Positions 52,544-61,749 of a DNA stretch of 64,000 nucleotides are shown piece by piece (the first letter of the stretch is position 1; each line of letters starts with the position of its first letter). The notes beneath the pieces are model-generated. The model worked only from the letters and a program-made list of their open reading frames with translations, was not told where the DNA came from and searched no databases. Both the position numbers and the translations under genes were made by a program. Origin of the DNA: Paenibacillus sp. GP183. Its GTDB lineage: Bacteria > Bacillota > Bacilli > Paenibacillales > NBRC-103111. The stretch spans positions 1-64,000 of the forward strand of contig NZ_FNSW01000002.1 in assembly GCF_900104695.1 (NCBI RefSeq). The letters are read 5' to 3'.

Positions 52544-54625
52544 ATGGAGCTTGAAGAATATAGAAAAGATTTATTAGAGACTGTGAAGGCAACAGCATTA
52601 AATAACGAAGAAGGGACAACTTCCTCATTTGTTCAAGTAATTGCAAATAAACTTTTGGAGAGTGAAGTTTTACCTGATTTTTATCCTTGTTTTTATGTTG
52701 GAACTACCAAGCGTGGAAAACGAATGAAGGTTGATGGTTATGCATTTGACGAATTTGACTCTACATTATATGTTATTATTGCCGAATTCTCGGGGAGTGA
52801 ATTCGGAAAAATTCATAATAAGAGTGAAGTTAGTAAGATATTTGAAAATGTGAATACTTTTATCGACCAAGCTTTAAACGGAAAGTTACAACAGGAAATT
52901 GAAATTAGTACTGCAGCCTACGACTTGATCGATTTATTACAATCACAACAAGATAATATTAGGAAGTATAAATTTTTACTTTTAACAGATAATTTATTAA
53001 GTGAAAGAGTAGAATCACTGCCTACTGGAGATCTAGATGGGATTCAAATTGAATATCATATATGGGATATCACAAGATTGTTTAGGGTATTAAGTTCAAA
53101 TGAGGGGATAAATGGAAATGAAATAAACTTTGAAGAATTTAATAAAAATGGTATTCCTTGTATTGAAGCAAGTTTCTCGGACACGAGTAATTATAGGTCT
53201 TTTTTATGTGTGATACCTGGCGATATATTAGCTGACATTTACGATAAATATGGTTCCCACTTATTGGAGGGTAATGTACGTTCATTTTTAAGCACTAAAG
53301 TAGCTGTAAACAAAAGGATTAGACAAACGATATTACATGAGCCCGAGATGTTTTTTGCATATAATAATGGTATATCTGCTACTGCTACAGATCTTATTAT
53401 CGAAGATGGCAATGATGGAAAATATTTAAAATTTGCAAAGGACTTTCAAATTGTAAACGGGGGTCAAACAACTGCATCTATATCTTCAGCTAGATATAAA
53501 GATAAGGCACGTTTAGAAAAGATAAATGTACAAATGAAACTCACCTTAGTAAAAGCAGATGAAGCAGTTGATATTATTCCAAATATTTCTCGGTCATCAA
53601 ATAGTCAGAACAAAGTTAGCGAAGCCGACTTTTTTTCAAACCATCAATTTCATATAAGGATGGAGCAAATTTCAAGAAGGGTTTATGCACCAGCTATGAA
53701 TGGGGCTCAGCATGAGACTCATTGGTATTATGAACGAGCCAGAGGTCAATATTTGCAAAGTCAGATGAAACTAACAAAATCAGAAAAAGGGAGATTTGAA
53801 TTACAAAATCCAAAATCTCAACTGATAACTAAAACTGATTTAGCAAAATATCAAAATTCTTGGAAATGTCTTCCTCATATTGTGAGCAGGGGAATTCAAA
53901 CTAATTTTGTTCAATTTGCAGGAGGTATCGTCGAAGAATGGGAAAAAAGTGAACATACTTTTAATGAAGAATATTTTAAAGAATCAATAGCGTTGGCAAT
54001 TTTATTCGATTATGTTGAGAGACTTGTTTCAAATCAATCTTGGTACACTCCTGGCGGATATCGTGCTAATATAGTTACTTATTCGATTTCATTGCTTTCT
54101 TATTTGATTAATAAATCATTTAAAAATAAAACATTGGATTTACAATTAATATGGAATAAGCAATCGATTTCGGATGACTTAAATAAGCAATTCATCATAT
54201 TGACTAAGATTGTAAATGATCATATTAATGATAATAAACGTGAAGTGCTTAATGTAACTCAATGGTGTAAAAGAGAGAAATGTTGGTCTGGCTTAAAATC
54301 ATTAGATATTGATTTAATTGATTGTATTGAGAATGTTCTTATTGATAATAGTGAAAAAAAACAAATGAAATCTGAATTTAAAGTTGAACAAAAGTTGATG
54401 CATGGAATTGAAGCAGAAATGCTTATTTTTAATTTGGGAATAGACTATTGGTATAATATAAAAAAATGGGGAATTCAACGAAATTTGTTAACTCCAGAAG
54501 AAATAAATACATTAGTGACCTCCATAGATTTATTAAACAATTCAAAGATCCCTAATCAATATAAAAACCAAGATTTACAGAAAATAAGAAATCGTATGAA
54601 AAAACAGGGGTTTACCAATGATTAA
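52544..54625 (+). CDS. AIPR (abortive infection phage resistance) family protein
   Basis: 693 residues; the ATG at 52544 has AAGGA 8 nt upstream. The AIPR core is recognisable from PEMFFAYNNGISATA and IVNGGQTTASI, followed by SNSQNKVSEADFFSNHQ. AIPR proteins accompany restriction systems and are linked to phage resistance by abortive infection. The molecular activity is unsettled, and nuclease-like N-terminal regions are known. Last gene of the island operon. Very AT-rich codon use, in common with the four genes before it and unlike the metabolic operon. Confidence 0.88.
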   Translation: MELEEYRKDLLETVKATALNNEEGTTSSFVQVIANKLLESEVLPDFYPCFYVGTTKRGKRMKVDGYAFDEFDSTLYVIIAEFSGSEFGKIHNKSEVSKIFENVNTFIDQALNGKLQQEIEISTAAYDLIDLLQSQQDNIRKYKFLLLTDNLLSERVESLPTGDLDGIQIEYHIWDITRLFRVLSSNEGINGNEINFEEFNKNGIPCIEASFSDTSNYRSFLCVIPGDILADIYDKYGSHLLEGNVRSFLSTKVAVNKRIRQTILHEPEMFFAYNNGISATATDLIIEDGNDGKYLKFAKDFQIVNGGQTTASISSARYKDKARLEKINVQMKLTLVKADEAVDIIPNISRSSNSQNKVSEADFFSNHQFHIRMEQISRRVYAPAMNGAQHETHWYYERARGQYLQSQMKLTKSEKGRFELQNPKSQLITKTDLAKYQNSWKCLPHIVSRGIQTNFVQFAGGIVEEWEKSEHTFNEEYFKESIALAILFDYVERLVSNQSWYTPGGYRANIVTYSISLLSYLINKSFKNKTLDLQLIWNKQSISDDLNKQFIILTKIVNDHINDNKREVLNVTQWCKREKCWSGLKSLDIDLIDCIENVLIDNSEKKQMKSEFKVEQKLMHGIEAEMLIFNLGIDYWYNIKKWGIQRNLLTPEEINTLVTSIDLLNNSKIPNQYKNQDLQKIRNRMKKQGFTND

Positions 54626-54989
54626 ATCTAATTTGGTTTGCATAACTCTTATATAGTTAATGACAGTGATCATAATATGAGAAATTAGATTAAAATTCTG
54701 TTAAGAACCTTGATAAAACGGGTCTTTTTTAGGTTGTCAGTTTTATCAAATAAAACTTGAATATTCATAGATGTTTTAGCAGATTAATCAACTCCATTCA
54801 TCATTCGAAGCTCAATGAATTATCGACTAAGTTCGATGATGATACGAGCTTCTTTTTCTATGGTATAATTCAACTAATAGTAAATTATTAGGAGGTTGCC
54901 AATCACAATTAAGAGCGAGAAAGGTGAATTCATTTGGAACGTGGATGACTGGCTTCGGCTGGGGAATCGCTAAATAACATGAATATTTC
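54626..54989. other. Spacer with a truncated small ORF
   Basis: A -10-like TATAAT (54864-54869) and AGGAGG (54890-54895) are followed by 25 open codons (ITIKSEKGEFIWNVDDWLRL) that end at 54973, just before the IS21 end. This looks like a gene start cut off by the insertion. The rest shows no gene. Confidence 0.45.
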
Positions 54990-55236
54990 GGTGCCATAGA
55001 GCCATTGAGTTAATGAATGAGAGCCACCCTGTTAATGAAATAGAGCCACGATGTTAATCGTGAGAGCCATCGCTAGTTTTGTCCGCTACAATGGGGGAAT
55101 GCGCCTTCGAAAGAGGAGCGCAAATTCACAGTGGGAGGTCCCCCAATGACCAAGTATCAAGACATTTTACGGCTTAATCGCATGGGATTGAGCCAGCACA
55201 GCATTGCATCGAGTTGTCAATGCTCGCGAAATATGG
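54990..55236 (+). mobile_element. Left end of an IS21-family element with istA start, truncated
   Basis: Four AGAGCCA units at 54998, 55020, 55042 and 55063 recur every 21-22 bp together with TTAATG units, as in the multiple transposase-binding repeats at IS21 ends. An istA start at 55146 (MTKYQDILRLNRMGLSQHSI, behind GGGAGG) follows for about 30 codons and is then cut by the IS3-type element. istB and the right end are absent. Confidence 0.75.
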
Positions 55237-55439
55237 TGCTACAAGATGTCAAGACAGTTTTTTAGATTAGTTTAAGGTGTGAAATGCTTCACAATGTCGT
55301 TATGAAATTCATGATGTAGGATTGTTTTCCACGAGTTCAATTGGAATAAATGATAAATATTCCTATCAAAGCGTTGTCCACATGTGGAGGACAAAGCCCA
55401 AGCGAAGGCGCGGGAGAAAGGTGTTGGTTTCCTTTATTC

Positions 55440-56300
55440 TCATTTGGGTCTGAATACGACACTTTGGTTAAACACAGAAACAGGGCTATGGTTTTGCAAA
55501 GACTGATGGGGCAAGTAGTGATTGTGAAGATGAATATAGCGTTCTACACCCTGCCTCATCTCTCGCGGGCTCTTGTAGTCATTGAGATACACTTCATTAT
55601 ACTTCAAGCTGCGCCAGAAGCGCTCGATAACGATATTGTCTACAGCTCGTCCTTTGCCATCCATGCTAATACGAACATCTTTCTCTTTCAACAGATCGAG
55701 ATATTGTGGGCTTGTAAAATGGCTGCCTTGATCACTGTTGATAATGGATGGCCGATGCTTTCCTAAAGCGCGGTTCATCGTTTCTAGCACAAAGCCGATC
55801 TCCAGGCTTTGATCCAACTGCCAATCCACAATGTAGCGGGAATACCAGTCCATGATGGCATACAGGTACATCCAGCCACGTTGCATCCGGATATACATGA
55901 TGTCAACGCTCCACACCTGGTTAGGCAGTGTGATCTGTAACCCTCTGAGCTAATAGGGATACGTTCGATGCTGGAGATTACGCTTGCTCAGATTGGGACC
56001 GGGATAAATGGCCATAATACCCATTTCTCGCATGTAGATCCTTACCGTATTTTTGTGGATCGCATCTCCCTCACGATTCAGGATCGTTGCAATCGTTCGG
56101 TAACCCATAAACGGATACTGGGTGTAGATTTCGTCAATCCGGTGCTTGAGGCGAACTTCCTCCAGGGATGAGGGACCGACTTGTAGTACAAACCGGAGCG
56201 ATTGAGGCCTAGCAGCTCCGCCTGTACGGCAATCGCATGTTCGGGGTGTTCCCAGTCCAAGAGCTCCACACGCTCCTCACGAGTAAGGTTAGAGGCCAGA
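55440..56300 (-). pseudogene. IS3-family orfB transposase, inactivated
   Basis: The DDE core survives: Asp in SVDIMYIR, Asp in NSDQGSHF, Glu in VIERFWRSL. The N-terminal half (REERVELLDWEHPEHAIAVQ, then LGLNRSGLYYKSV) is separated by a frameshift near 56165, and an in-frame TAG lies at 55950-55952. The 5' end is also cut by the inner element, so at least three lesions prevent a product. Confidence 0.85.
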
Positions 56301-56308
56301 TTTTTTTT

Positions 56309-58018
56309 CTACGACGGCACAATCAACAAACATACTCTTTGTCCCATTGGTTTTCTAGGTTTTGTAGATAAGAATCGGGGTCTCGGTTAAACCGTCTGCG
56401 TTGGACGTTCCCGAATAATCGCTTATTCCACTTTGCTTTACGCTCTTTGTAGTCTTCATAACTCACTGTTCGTAGGCGAGCTATCGCATGCTTTTGGCGG
56501 AGCGCATCGCTTACGAGCACGATCATCTCATCATTTCGAATAATGTAGCTGTTCCAGTTGCGGAGTCCTGTAATGCGACGGTGGCAAGCTTTCGTCTGAC
56601 GGAAGAATTGTTCCAAGTCGTTGTTGGTTCTTGGAATGTAGTAATGATCGTAACAAGTAAATAGACCTTTCCAGAATCCGCGAGAGTACCGATTCACGTT
56701 ATCTACCATAGTTGAATCTTCCTCTTCGGTATAGGTTTGCTTGAGCCATTCCAACACATGAGCCATTTCCCATTCAACCGTCTCATTTGTCTTATCTATA
56801 TCCGGTTCTAATGCCTTAGCAATGTGAGAAATGGGCTGGGCCCAACGGGACACGCTTTCGTATCCAGACTGAAGATCGTTAAGTTTACTGAAAATTCTGA
56901 CTAGACCTTGAAGGAGATGAGGCTCTTTTTTTAGTCAAGCATCGCGCAAGCGACGCCTGGATGGCCTGTGCCCGTTCATAAATGATCATACCGGGCAATT
57001 CAAGTGGAGGTTCACCGTCTTCTAAAAGCAAAGCGCGTACAGCTGCCACGTAACCCTTAGCGACTTGCGCCTCTGTGTTACTGATGGTTTCTGGTTCTTT
57101 GTTCTCGACTTGTTCAATTTTTCGCTCCACATCCCGCAAGCCACGCATGCTCTTTTTCAGTTCCATTTTGAGTTTCCGATCGGCATCTACAACGGACTTG
57201 GCGATGTCTTTCAGATAATGGTATTGGCAGTATTGATATGGCACGTCAGGCAAGAGTGATTCGAAGGCTTGCCGAATGGAAACTTGTCCATCGCTTACAA
57301 TCCCTACGATGGGATAACCCAATTCAATAATCGGATCGATAAGCGTCCGTAATTCGGAAGCGGCTCCACTCTTCATGTTCTGAGCCGTAAGAATGGTGCC
57401 GCTGAATACTTCGCGAATAACGTATAGCATCTCATTTCCCTTCTCGGGCTGCACACCGTCCATCGAGAGGATAATGCCGCCATTTTGTGCTGTTGTCTCT
57501 GCCAAGCTTTGTTTGACGTGTTCGTCGAGACTTGCAGCCAGAAGGGTTTGATACCTTTCATACAGCGATTGCGCATACCGTTCACTGGTTACAATGCCAC
57601 GCTCATTTAATGCATCCGCAATTTCTTTACGCGTGCGATGATGCTTGAAACGCAGTTCACCGACGAGGCAAAGAACGTCATAGCTGTAAGATGAATATTT
57701 CATGCTCAAAGCTTCTGCTTCTGCTGATTTATAAATCACACCAGCATGTGTGCAGTTTTCGTTTGAGCAAACGTAAGCCATACTCCATGCGTGAATGACG
57801 CCTGATAACGTAGAGATTTTCTTTTTCCACGCGTTGTGGGAACGCGCTAATTTTGATTCACAGTGTGGACAGTTGTTCATTTCTGGTTTGAAGTAAATCT
57901 TTGGAGCAGCGCCGAGGCGATTTTTCGAAAGCATAAGGGTCATCTCCTAGCAAATTCTTCTCCCTTATGTATTCGACAAAGAACAGGAAAATCCTGTTAT
58001 ATGATTGTGCCGTCGTAG
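56309..58018 (-). mobile_element. 1.71-kb insertion sequence nested in the IS3 element
   Basis: 17-bp perfect terminal inverted repeats CTACGACGGCACAATCA (56309-56325) and its complement (58002-58018). Both sides are flanked by TTTTTTTT (56301-56308 and 58019-58026), an 8-bp target duplication. The site is the A8/T8 tract at the IS3 orfA/orfB frameshift window. One frameshifted transposase fills it. Family not assigned; the 8-bp duplication would fit IS256-like chemistry. Confidence 0.85.
56323..57943 (-). pseudogene. Transposase of the nested element, frameshifted at an A7 tract
   Basis: Part 1 (56885-57943, 352 residues) begins with a zinc ribbon (CPHCESK and VCSNENC). It contains an RNase H-like core with ILSMDGVQPEKG, GIVSDGQVS and YQYCQYHYLKD. 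Part 2 (56323-56853) supplies YIPRTNNDLEQFFRQ with the last acidic residues and ends in the terminal repeat. The parts join if one A is removed from the A7 run at about 56933-56939 (CTAAAAAAAGAG). It may be a real mutation or depend on transcript slippage. It is not a recognised major IS family. Confidence 0.75.
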
Positions 58019-58299
58019 TTTTTTTTGAGCCACGACAATTGAGTTGTCAGCTTTCCAACTTCGGCGTAGAGTTCATCGATCTTCTGTTCGTAGTCATTTT
58101 TCATTTTCGTGATGCCTTTCCGATCGTCGACGAACAATTGCGAGAGGTTCTGGATCGCCTCCGTTTTCCATCGGTTGAGGACATTCGTATGAATGCCGTG
58201 TTCGGTTGCTAGCTGTGAAGCCGATTTTTCTTCCTTCAGAATTTCCAGTACGATTCGTGCTTTTTCTTCAGGGGTGAACTTTCTTCTAGGACCCGTCAT
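57997..58299 (-). CDS. IS3-family orfA (HTH protein), 3' end replaced by the nested element
   Basis: 100 residues from the ATG at 58299, with AAGGAG upstream. RRKFTPEEKARIVLEILKEE, SASQLATEHGIHTNVLNRWK form the helix-turn-helix, followed by a coiled coil. The natural end LSWLKK runs into the A8 tract; the last residues (NYDGTII) come from the terminal repeat of the nested element. Binds the IS ends in an intact element; alone it could only act as a regulator. Confidence 0.85.
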   Translation of the reverse strand: MTGPRRKFTPEEKARIVLEILKEEKSASQLATEHGIHTNVLNRWKTEAIQNLSQLFVDDRKGITKMKNDYEQKIDELYAEVGKLTTQLSWLKKNYDGTII

Positions 58300-58398
58300 A
58301 CAACTAAGAAACTCCTTTTTTGCTGTCTAGTTTATATGTAGCATTATAGACATCTTCTTTAGAACTAACTAATATTATCGAAAGGGGAGTGAAGCCTC

Positions 58399-58701
58399 AT
58401 GAATCAACATATAGTAGATGAACATAGAGTATTATTTGAAAAAATGAATGCTATTGTGGCGAGAAATGAGATTGGAGAATTAATTGTTGTTAGGAGTAGA
58501 AGAACAATAAAGCCTATCATTCCGTTTATTATTTCAATTTCTGTTTTCCAGCAATGGAAGGCTAGGGATAACAAAGTTGTTATAGCAGATTTGCCTTTTG
58601 AACAACTAAACACAGATATTCCGTTAAATTTTAAAATTAGAAAAGATGAACCGTTGACCGTAATTCAAAGTTTTGATGAATTAGAGTTTTCGGAGAAATA
58701 A
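58399..58701 (+). CDS. Small protein of unknown function
   Basis: 100 residues with GGGGAG before the ATG. Mixed alpha/beta with a hydrophobic stretch (KPIIPFIISISVFQQW) that may be a strand pair rather than a membrane helix. No family recognised. A perfect terminator follows. AT-rich, like the neighbouring island. Confidence 0.6.
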   Translation: MNQHIVDEHRVLFEKMNAIVARNEIGELIVVRSRRTIKPIIPFIISISVFQQWKARDNKVVIADLPFEQLNTDIPLNFKIRKDEPLTVIQSFDELEFSEK

Positions 58702-58725
58702 AAGAAAGACAATAAATCAATAATG

Positions 58726-58772
58726 AAAAGGCAGTGAATCTCAACTCGCGTTGAAAATTCACTGCCTTTTTC
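58726..58772 (+). terminator. Terminator of the 58.4-kb gene
   Basis: 14-bp perfect arms (58726-58739 and 58757-58770); the right arm ends in a T run. Confidence 0.8.
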
Positions 58773-59040
58773 AGTGCCCCTCAAGTAAACGGGTTGTGGT
58801 GCAAAGCTCTAGTTCATGATAAAGTGGGATGGAGATCGGACAAGTTGAAAAGCACTTGATTGTTATTTTCAGAATTTCCCGACTGCGAAGAAGTAGATAA
58901 CAATATCCAGCTGGTTGAAGAGAAAATAGTCAATTACAAGCCTACTTTCGATCCAGAAGAAAAATGAAGTTAAAATTGTATTTGATTAAGAATAAGCCAC
59001 TTGGACTGAAATGGTCTATGTGGCTTTTGGTTTTAGTATA

Positions 59041-59241
59041 TCATTTCAATAACTGACTAATAGCATTTGCTTCATCAAAGATGATCCTAGTATCATTTTC
59101 AACAAATCTTCCACGTATTCTTGAACCTAATCCTAACACTGGATTTATTCTTGCAATAAAATTCAATTTCTGATCAGGAGTCGAGGTGTAGTCTACAACA
59201 ACTATTTCTGTTCTAGGATAGCCCGTCTGCTTATTTCTAAC
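59041..59241 (-). pseudogene. C-terminal remnant of an unidentified gene
   Basis: 66 open codons with no start and an upstream stop encode a well-formed end: PRTEIVVVDYTSTPDQKLNF, then GSRIRGRFVENDTRIIFDEA. A hairpin after its stop (58992-59016) could be its terminator. It reads like real coding sequence cut at its 5' side. Family not recognised. Confidence 0.45.
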
Positions 59242-59323
59242 CTCTCTTTATAGCATTGTTAAAGTTTGTGTCGCCGGACATTATTAAATTAAATGTCAGA
59301 TGACATGAACAATATCCCATTAC

Positions 59324-59350
59324 AAGTCGCTTATAATGCGGCTTTTTGTT
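59324..59350 (+). terminator. Intrinsic terminator
   Basis: AAGTCGC / GCGGCTT (59324-59330 and 59338-59344, one G-T pair) followed by TTTTGTTTT. Confidence 0.65.
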
Positions 59351-59555
59351 TTATGACATCAACATATCTCATTCCCGATTAGATTTATTAGCAGGTTATT
59401 GGGATCAATTGCAGAATTTCCATTATTAGTATTAAAAAACTAACCCCTATGCAGTTTTCTTTCTTGTTCTGGGTTTCGTCGGATACTGCGTGCGGCGGCA
59501 TCCTTCCGGATCCGTCCGGTAGCACAGGGAAGAAATACTTTGTATTGTGAATCTT

Positions 59556-59584
59556 TGAACCTGGACTATGCACCGATTGTCTAA
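59556..59584 (+). promoter_or_regulatory. Candidate ECF sigma autoregulated promoter
   Basis: TGAACC (59556-59561) and GTCTAA (59579-59584) with a 17-bp gap just before the ribosome binding site of the sigma gene. AAC in the -35 and GTC in the -10 fit ECF promoters, and such genes usually control themselves. Confidence 0.45.
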
Positions 59585-59605
59585 TTGGTAAGAGGGGGGA
59601 TGGGG

Positions 59606-60172
59606 ATGGCGCAAGAATACTTGAAGTTCCTTCTGGGCGGCGGAGATCCTGAAGATATTTTGCAAGAATTGATTGCGGAATACGAAAAGGACGTGTGGAA
59701 TTACGCATTCACCCTGACAAAGATATACGACCGGGCGGATGACATTACACAAGACGTTTTCGTCAAGGTATACCGCAATTTATATTCTTTTCGTGGGGAA
59801 AGTTCGGTTAAGACATGGCTGCTCTCTATCACCCGACATACCGCCTATAACTATCTAAAGTCTGCCTTTTTTCGTAAAGTGACCTTAGTTGGCTTCGTGT
59901 TGGATCGTAATACTCATGCATCTGCAGAAGAGGAAGCATTGGACCGGATCGTAACGGAGGATATCTGGAAAATGGTCCTGGATCTGCCTGTAAAACTACG
60001 TGAAGTGCTGGTCTTAACCATTCATCATTCACTTTCTGTAACGGAAACCGCCTTGATAATGAACCTGCCTGAAGGAACAGTCAAATCACGGCTCCATTAT
60101 GCACGTAAAAGATTGGCCTTACTTCTTGAAGCCAATGAAAGGAGATCAGAATCTTATGAAACAAATAAATGA
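59606..60172 (+). CDS. ECF-subfamily RNA polymerase sigma factor
   Basis: 188 residues; the ATG at 59606 follows GAGGGGGG (an ATG at 59600 is the alternative). Region 2: YAFTLTKIYDRADDITQDVF, then WLLSITRHTAYNYLK. Region 4: the helix-turn-helix LSVTETALIMNLPEGTVKSR. No region 3, as expected for ECF factors. It overlaps the next gene, a membrane protein that probably holds it inactive until a signal arrives at the envelope. Target genes unknown. Confidence 0.92.
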   Translation: MAQEYLKFLLGGGDPEDILQELIAEYEKDVWNYAFTLTKIYDRADDITQDVFVKVYRNLYSFRGESSVKTWLLSITRHTAYNYLKSAFFRKVTLVGFVLDRNTHASAEEEALDRIVTEDIWKMVLDLPVKLREVLVLTIHHSLSVTETALIMNLPEGTVKSRLHYARKRLALLLEANERRSESYETNK

Positions 60173-61124
60173 ACTTGACTGGGAGCTAATATTAAAAAAA
60201 CCTCCGGTTAAACGATCGATTAATTCCTCAATGGCCTTGAGTAATAGAATCAGGATAGAAGTCGAGAAACCGAAGAATAAAATTTTGAACTTTCCTGTTA
60301 AAGTATTTGTAACAATGGTGTTTTTAGGGATATTTGTTATTGCCGCCTATACGGCATTACCCTATTTTAAAGAGATGAACATGAGATTGACTCAAAGCAA
60401 ACTTCAAATGTTGCCCGGAACAAAAGATATTCCGCTTTTCCCAGGATTGCAGCCGGAATCGCCCCCCTCTAATCGCTATCTGATACCCAAAAATACAGTG
60501 GACGAAGTACACCGGTTTTATAAGGATAATCTGCCTTCATTCGGATGGACGATGCAAGGGGAAGGCGAAGGGACCGGTAATGGTGCAGAAGGGTCGATTA
60601 AAGGAAAAGCTAGCTTTTGGTTCAATGAAGCGAAGCTGAGCTGGCTACGGGTAAACCTATATGAGTATCAGGACGGCCGGCGTCAACTATATTTGGAGGA
60701 TGATTACAGGCATAGCGACAAATTGATGACCAATTGGCAAGCAAGTCCTGAATTCGATTATCCCGTGACCTTCCAGAATGGTGAAAAATATGTATATCAA
60801 CTCCAAGGAGTCAAAGAGCGTCTTGCATTTACAGCACCAAATCAATTTAAAGTGAATATAGCAGATAAGCACTTGTGGTTCTTTTGGGAAAAAAAAGAAG
60901 AATTGCTTGGCCAAAAGGTAAAAATTATTGGTTTAAGCAAGAAAACTGGACAAATATTTAATGTATTTTCAGCGGTTATACCAAGGGACTATGAAGGCCA
61001 AAGCGTTGACGGGATCCAAATCAATATGCCTTCCGGCTTATCCTTACCTTCAATAGGGTTATGGCGATTGTATGTGATTGTCGGAGATAAATATTTCGAT
61101 AGTGTCATTGTTGATGTAAATTAG
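60156..61124 (+). CDS. Single-pass membrane protein, probable anti-sigma factor
   Basis: 322 residues from the ATG at 60156 with AAAGGAG upstream and a 17-bp overlap with the sigma gene, which implies coupled translation. A cytoplasmic part of about 40 residues, one membrane helix (about 46-65) and a large outer domain with GTKDIPLFPGLQPESPPSNR, then FGWTMQGEGEG. No zinc anti-sigma motif is seen; a short cytoplasmic helix could bind the sigma factor. Anti-sigma role is inferred from operon layout. Confidence 0.75.
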   Translation: MKQINELDWELILKKPPVKRSINSSMALSNRIRIEVEKPKNKILNFPVKVFVTMVFLGIFVIAAYTALPYFKEMNMRLTQSKLQMLPGTKDIPLFPGLQPESPPSNRYLIPKNTVDEVHRFYKDNLPSFGWTMQGEGEGTGNGAEGSIKGKASFWFNEAKLSWLRVNLYEYQDGRRQLYLEDDYRHSDKLMTNWQASPEFDYPVTFQNGEKYVYQLQGVKERLAFTAPNQFKVNIADKHLWFFWEKKEELLGQKVKIIGLSKKTGQIFNVFSAVIPRDYEGQSVDGIQINMPSGLSLPSIGLWRLYVIVGDKYFDSVIVDVN

Positions 61125-61532
61125 TACTATCTCATGAAAACATCCCTCTCATTCTCGTTCCTTAATTTTTGCTTAAGAAAGTCCATTAATGGCTGTCGAA
61201 GAAGGGCTGTGTGACCATATAAACATCACCTTAGTTGTGCTCAAAAACAATTGGGGGACATTGTCGCGATCGCCGTATCGCATGGTTTTTCGATCCATGT
61301 GCAAACGACAGAGAAGCTTTTTCGGTTAATTCGAAACTCAGAAGCAAAGAGAAGACAGGGAATAGGCATATATTTCGAATTTAATCCATAAAGCAAAAAA
61401 CAAGCAGGCGAATTTATTCGAACTCCGTATGAAGCCAAAGGTATGAAACGAAGTCATTTCCTTATTGAGGCACCCTGTTTTATGATGGAAGCCCGGTTCA
61501 AAAAACAAATACGAGAGGTACAGTGTGAAACA
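61125..61532. other. Intergenic region
   Basis: No supported gene. Open frames on the minus strand in 61241-61595 lack binding sites and recognisable motifs. GAGAGG at 61513-61518 may serve the kinase gene start at 61533, though the spacing is long. Confidence 0.5.
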
Positions 61533-61749
61533 ATGACTGCATATGAAAAACCAAACTTGGACATTACCGAGGTAGAGGGAGTATTGAGGAATCATCTAGG
61601 ATCAAAAGTGGTAGAGATAACCCCAATGGCAGGCGGTAACTTGAGCAGTGTGTTCTCTCTCAGCTTTGAAGGAAAAGGATACGTCATTAAATTCAGTGAC
61701 ATGGAGGGGGCATATGAAACGGAGCGTTTTATTTCGGATCTGCTATCTA

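Larger units (their letters stand above)
55237..58343 (-). mobile_element. IS3-family element, itself split by another insertion
   Basis: orfA (57997-58299) and orfB (55440-56300) lie on the minus strand. The proposed ends start TGCTACAAGATGTCAAGACAG (plus, 55237) and TGCTACATATAAACTAGACAG (minus, from 58343), sharing TGCTACA and AGACAG. Without the inner 1,718 bp the element would be about 1.4 kb, normal for IS3. The left end is less sure because about 200 bp lie between it and orfB. Confidence 0.65.
58773..59605. other. Spacer with an ORF remnant, hairpins and the ECF promoter
   Basis: Contains AAGCCAC/GTGGCTT near 58992-59016, a terminator-type hairpin, a minus-strand remnant at 59041-59241 and a second hairpin at 59324-59350. 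Nothing else is supported before the ECF promoter at 59556. Confidence 0.5.

Noticed and set aside
54998-55069. CRISPR-like or iteron array
   Set aside because: Spacing is 21-22 bp with no unique spacers; position before istA fits IS21 terminal repeats.
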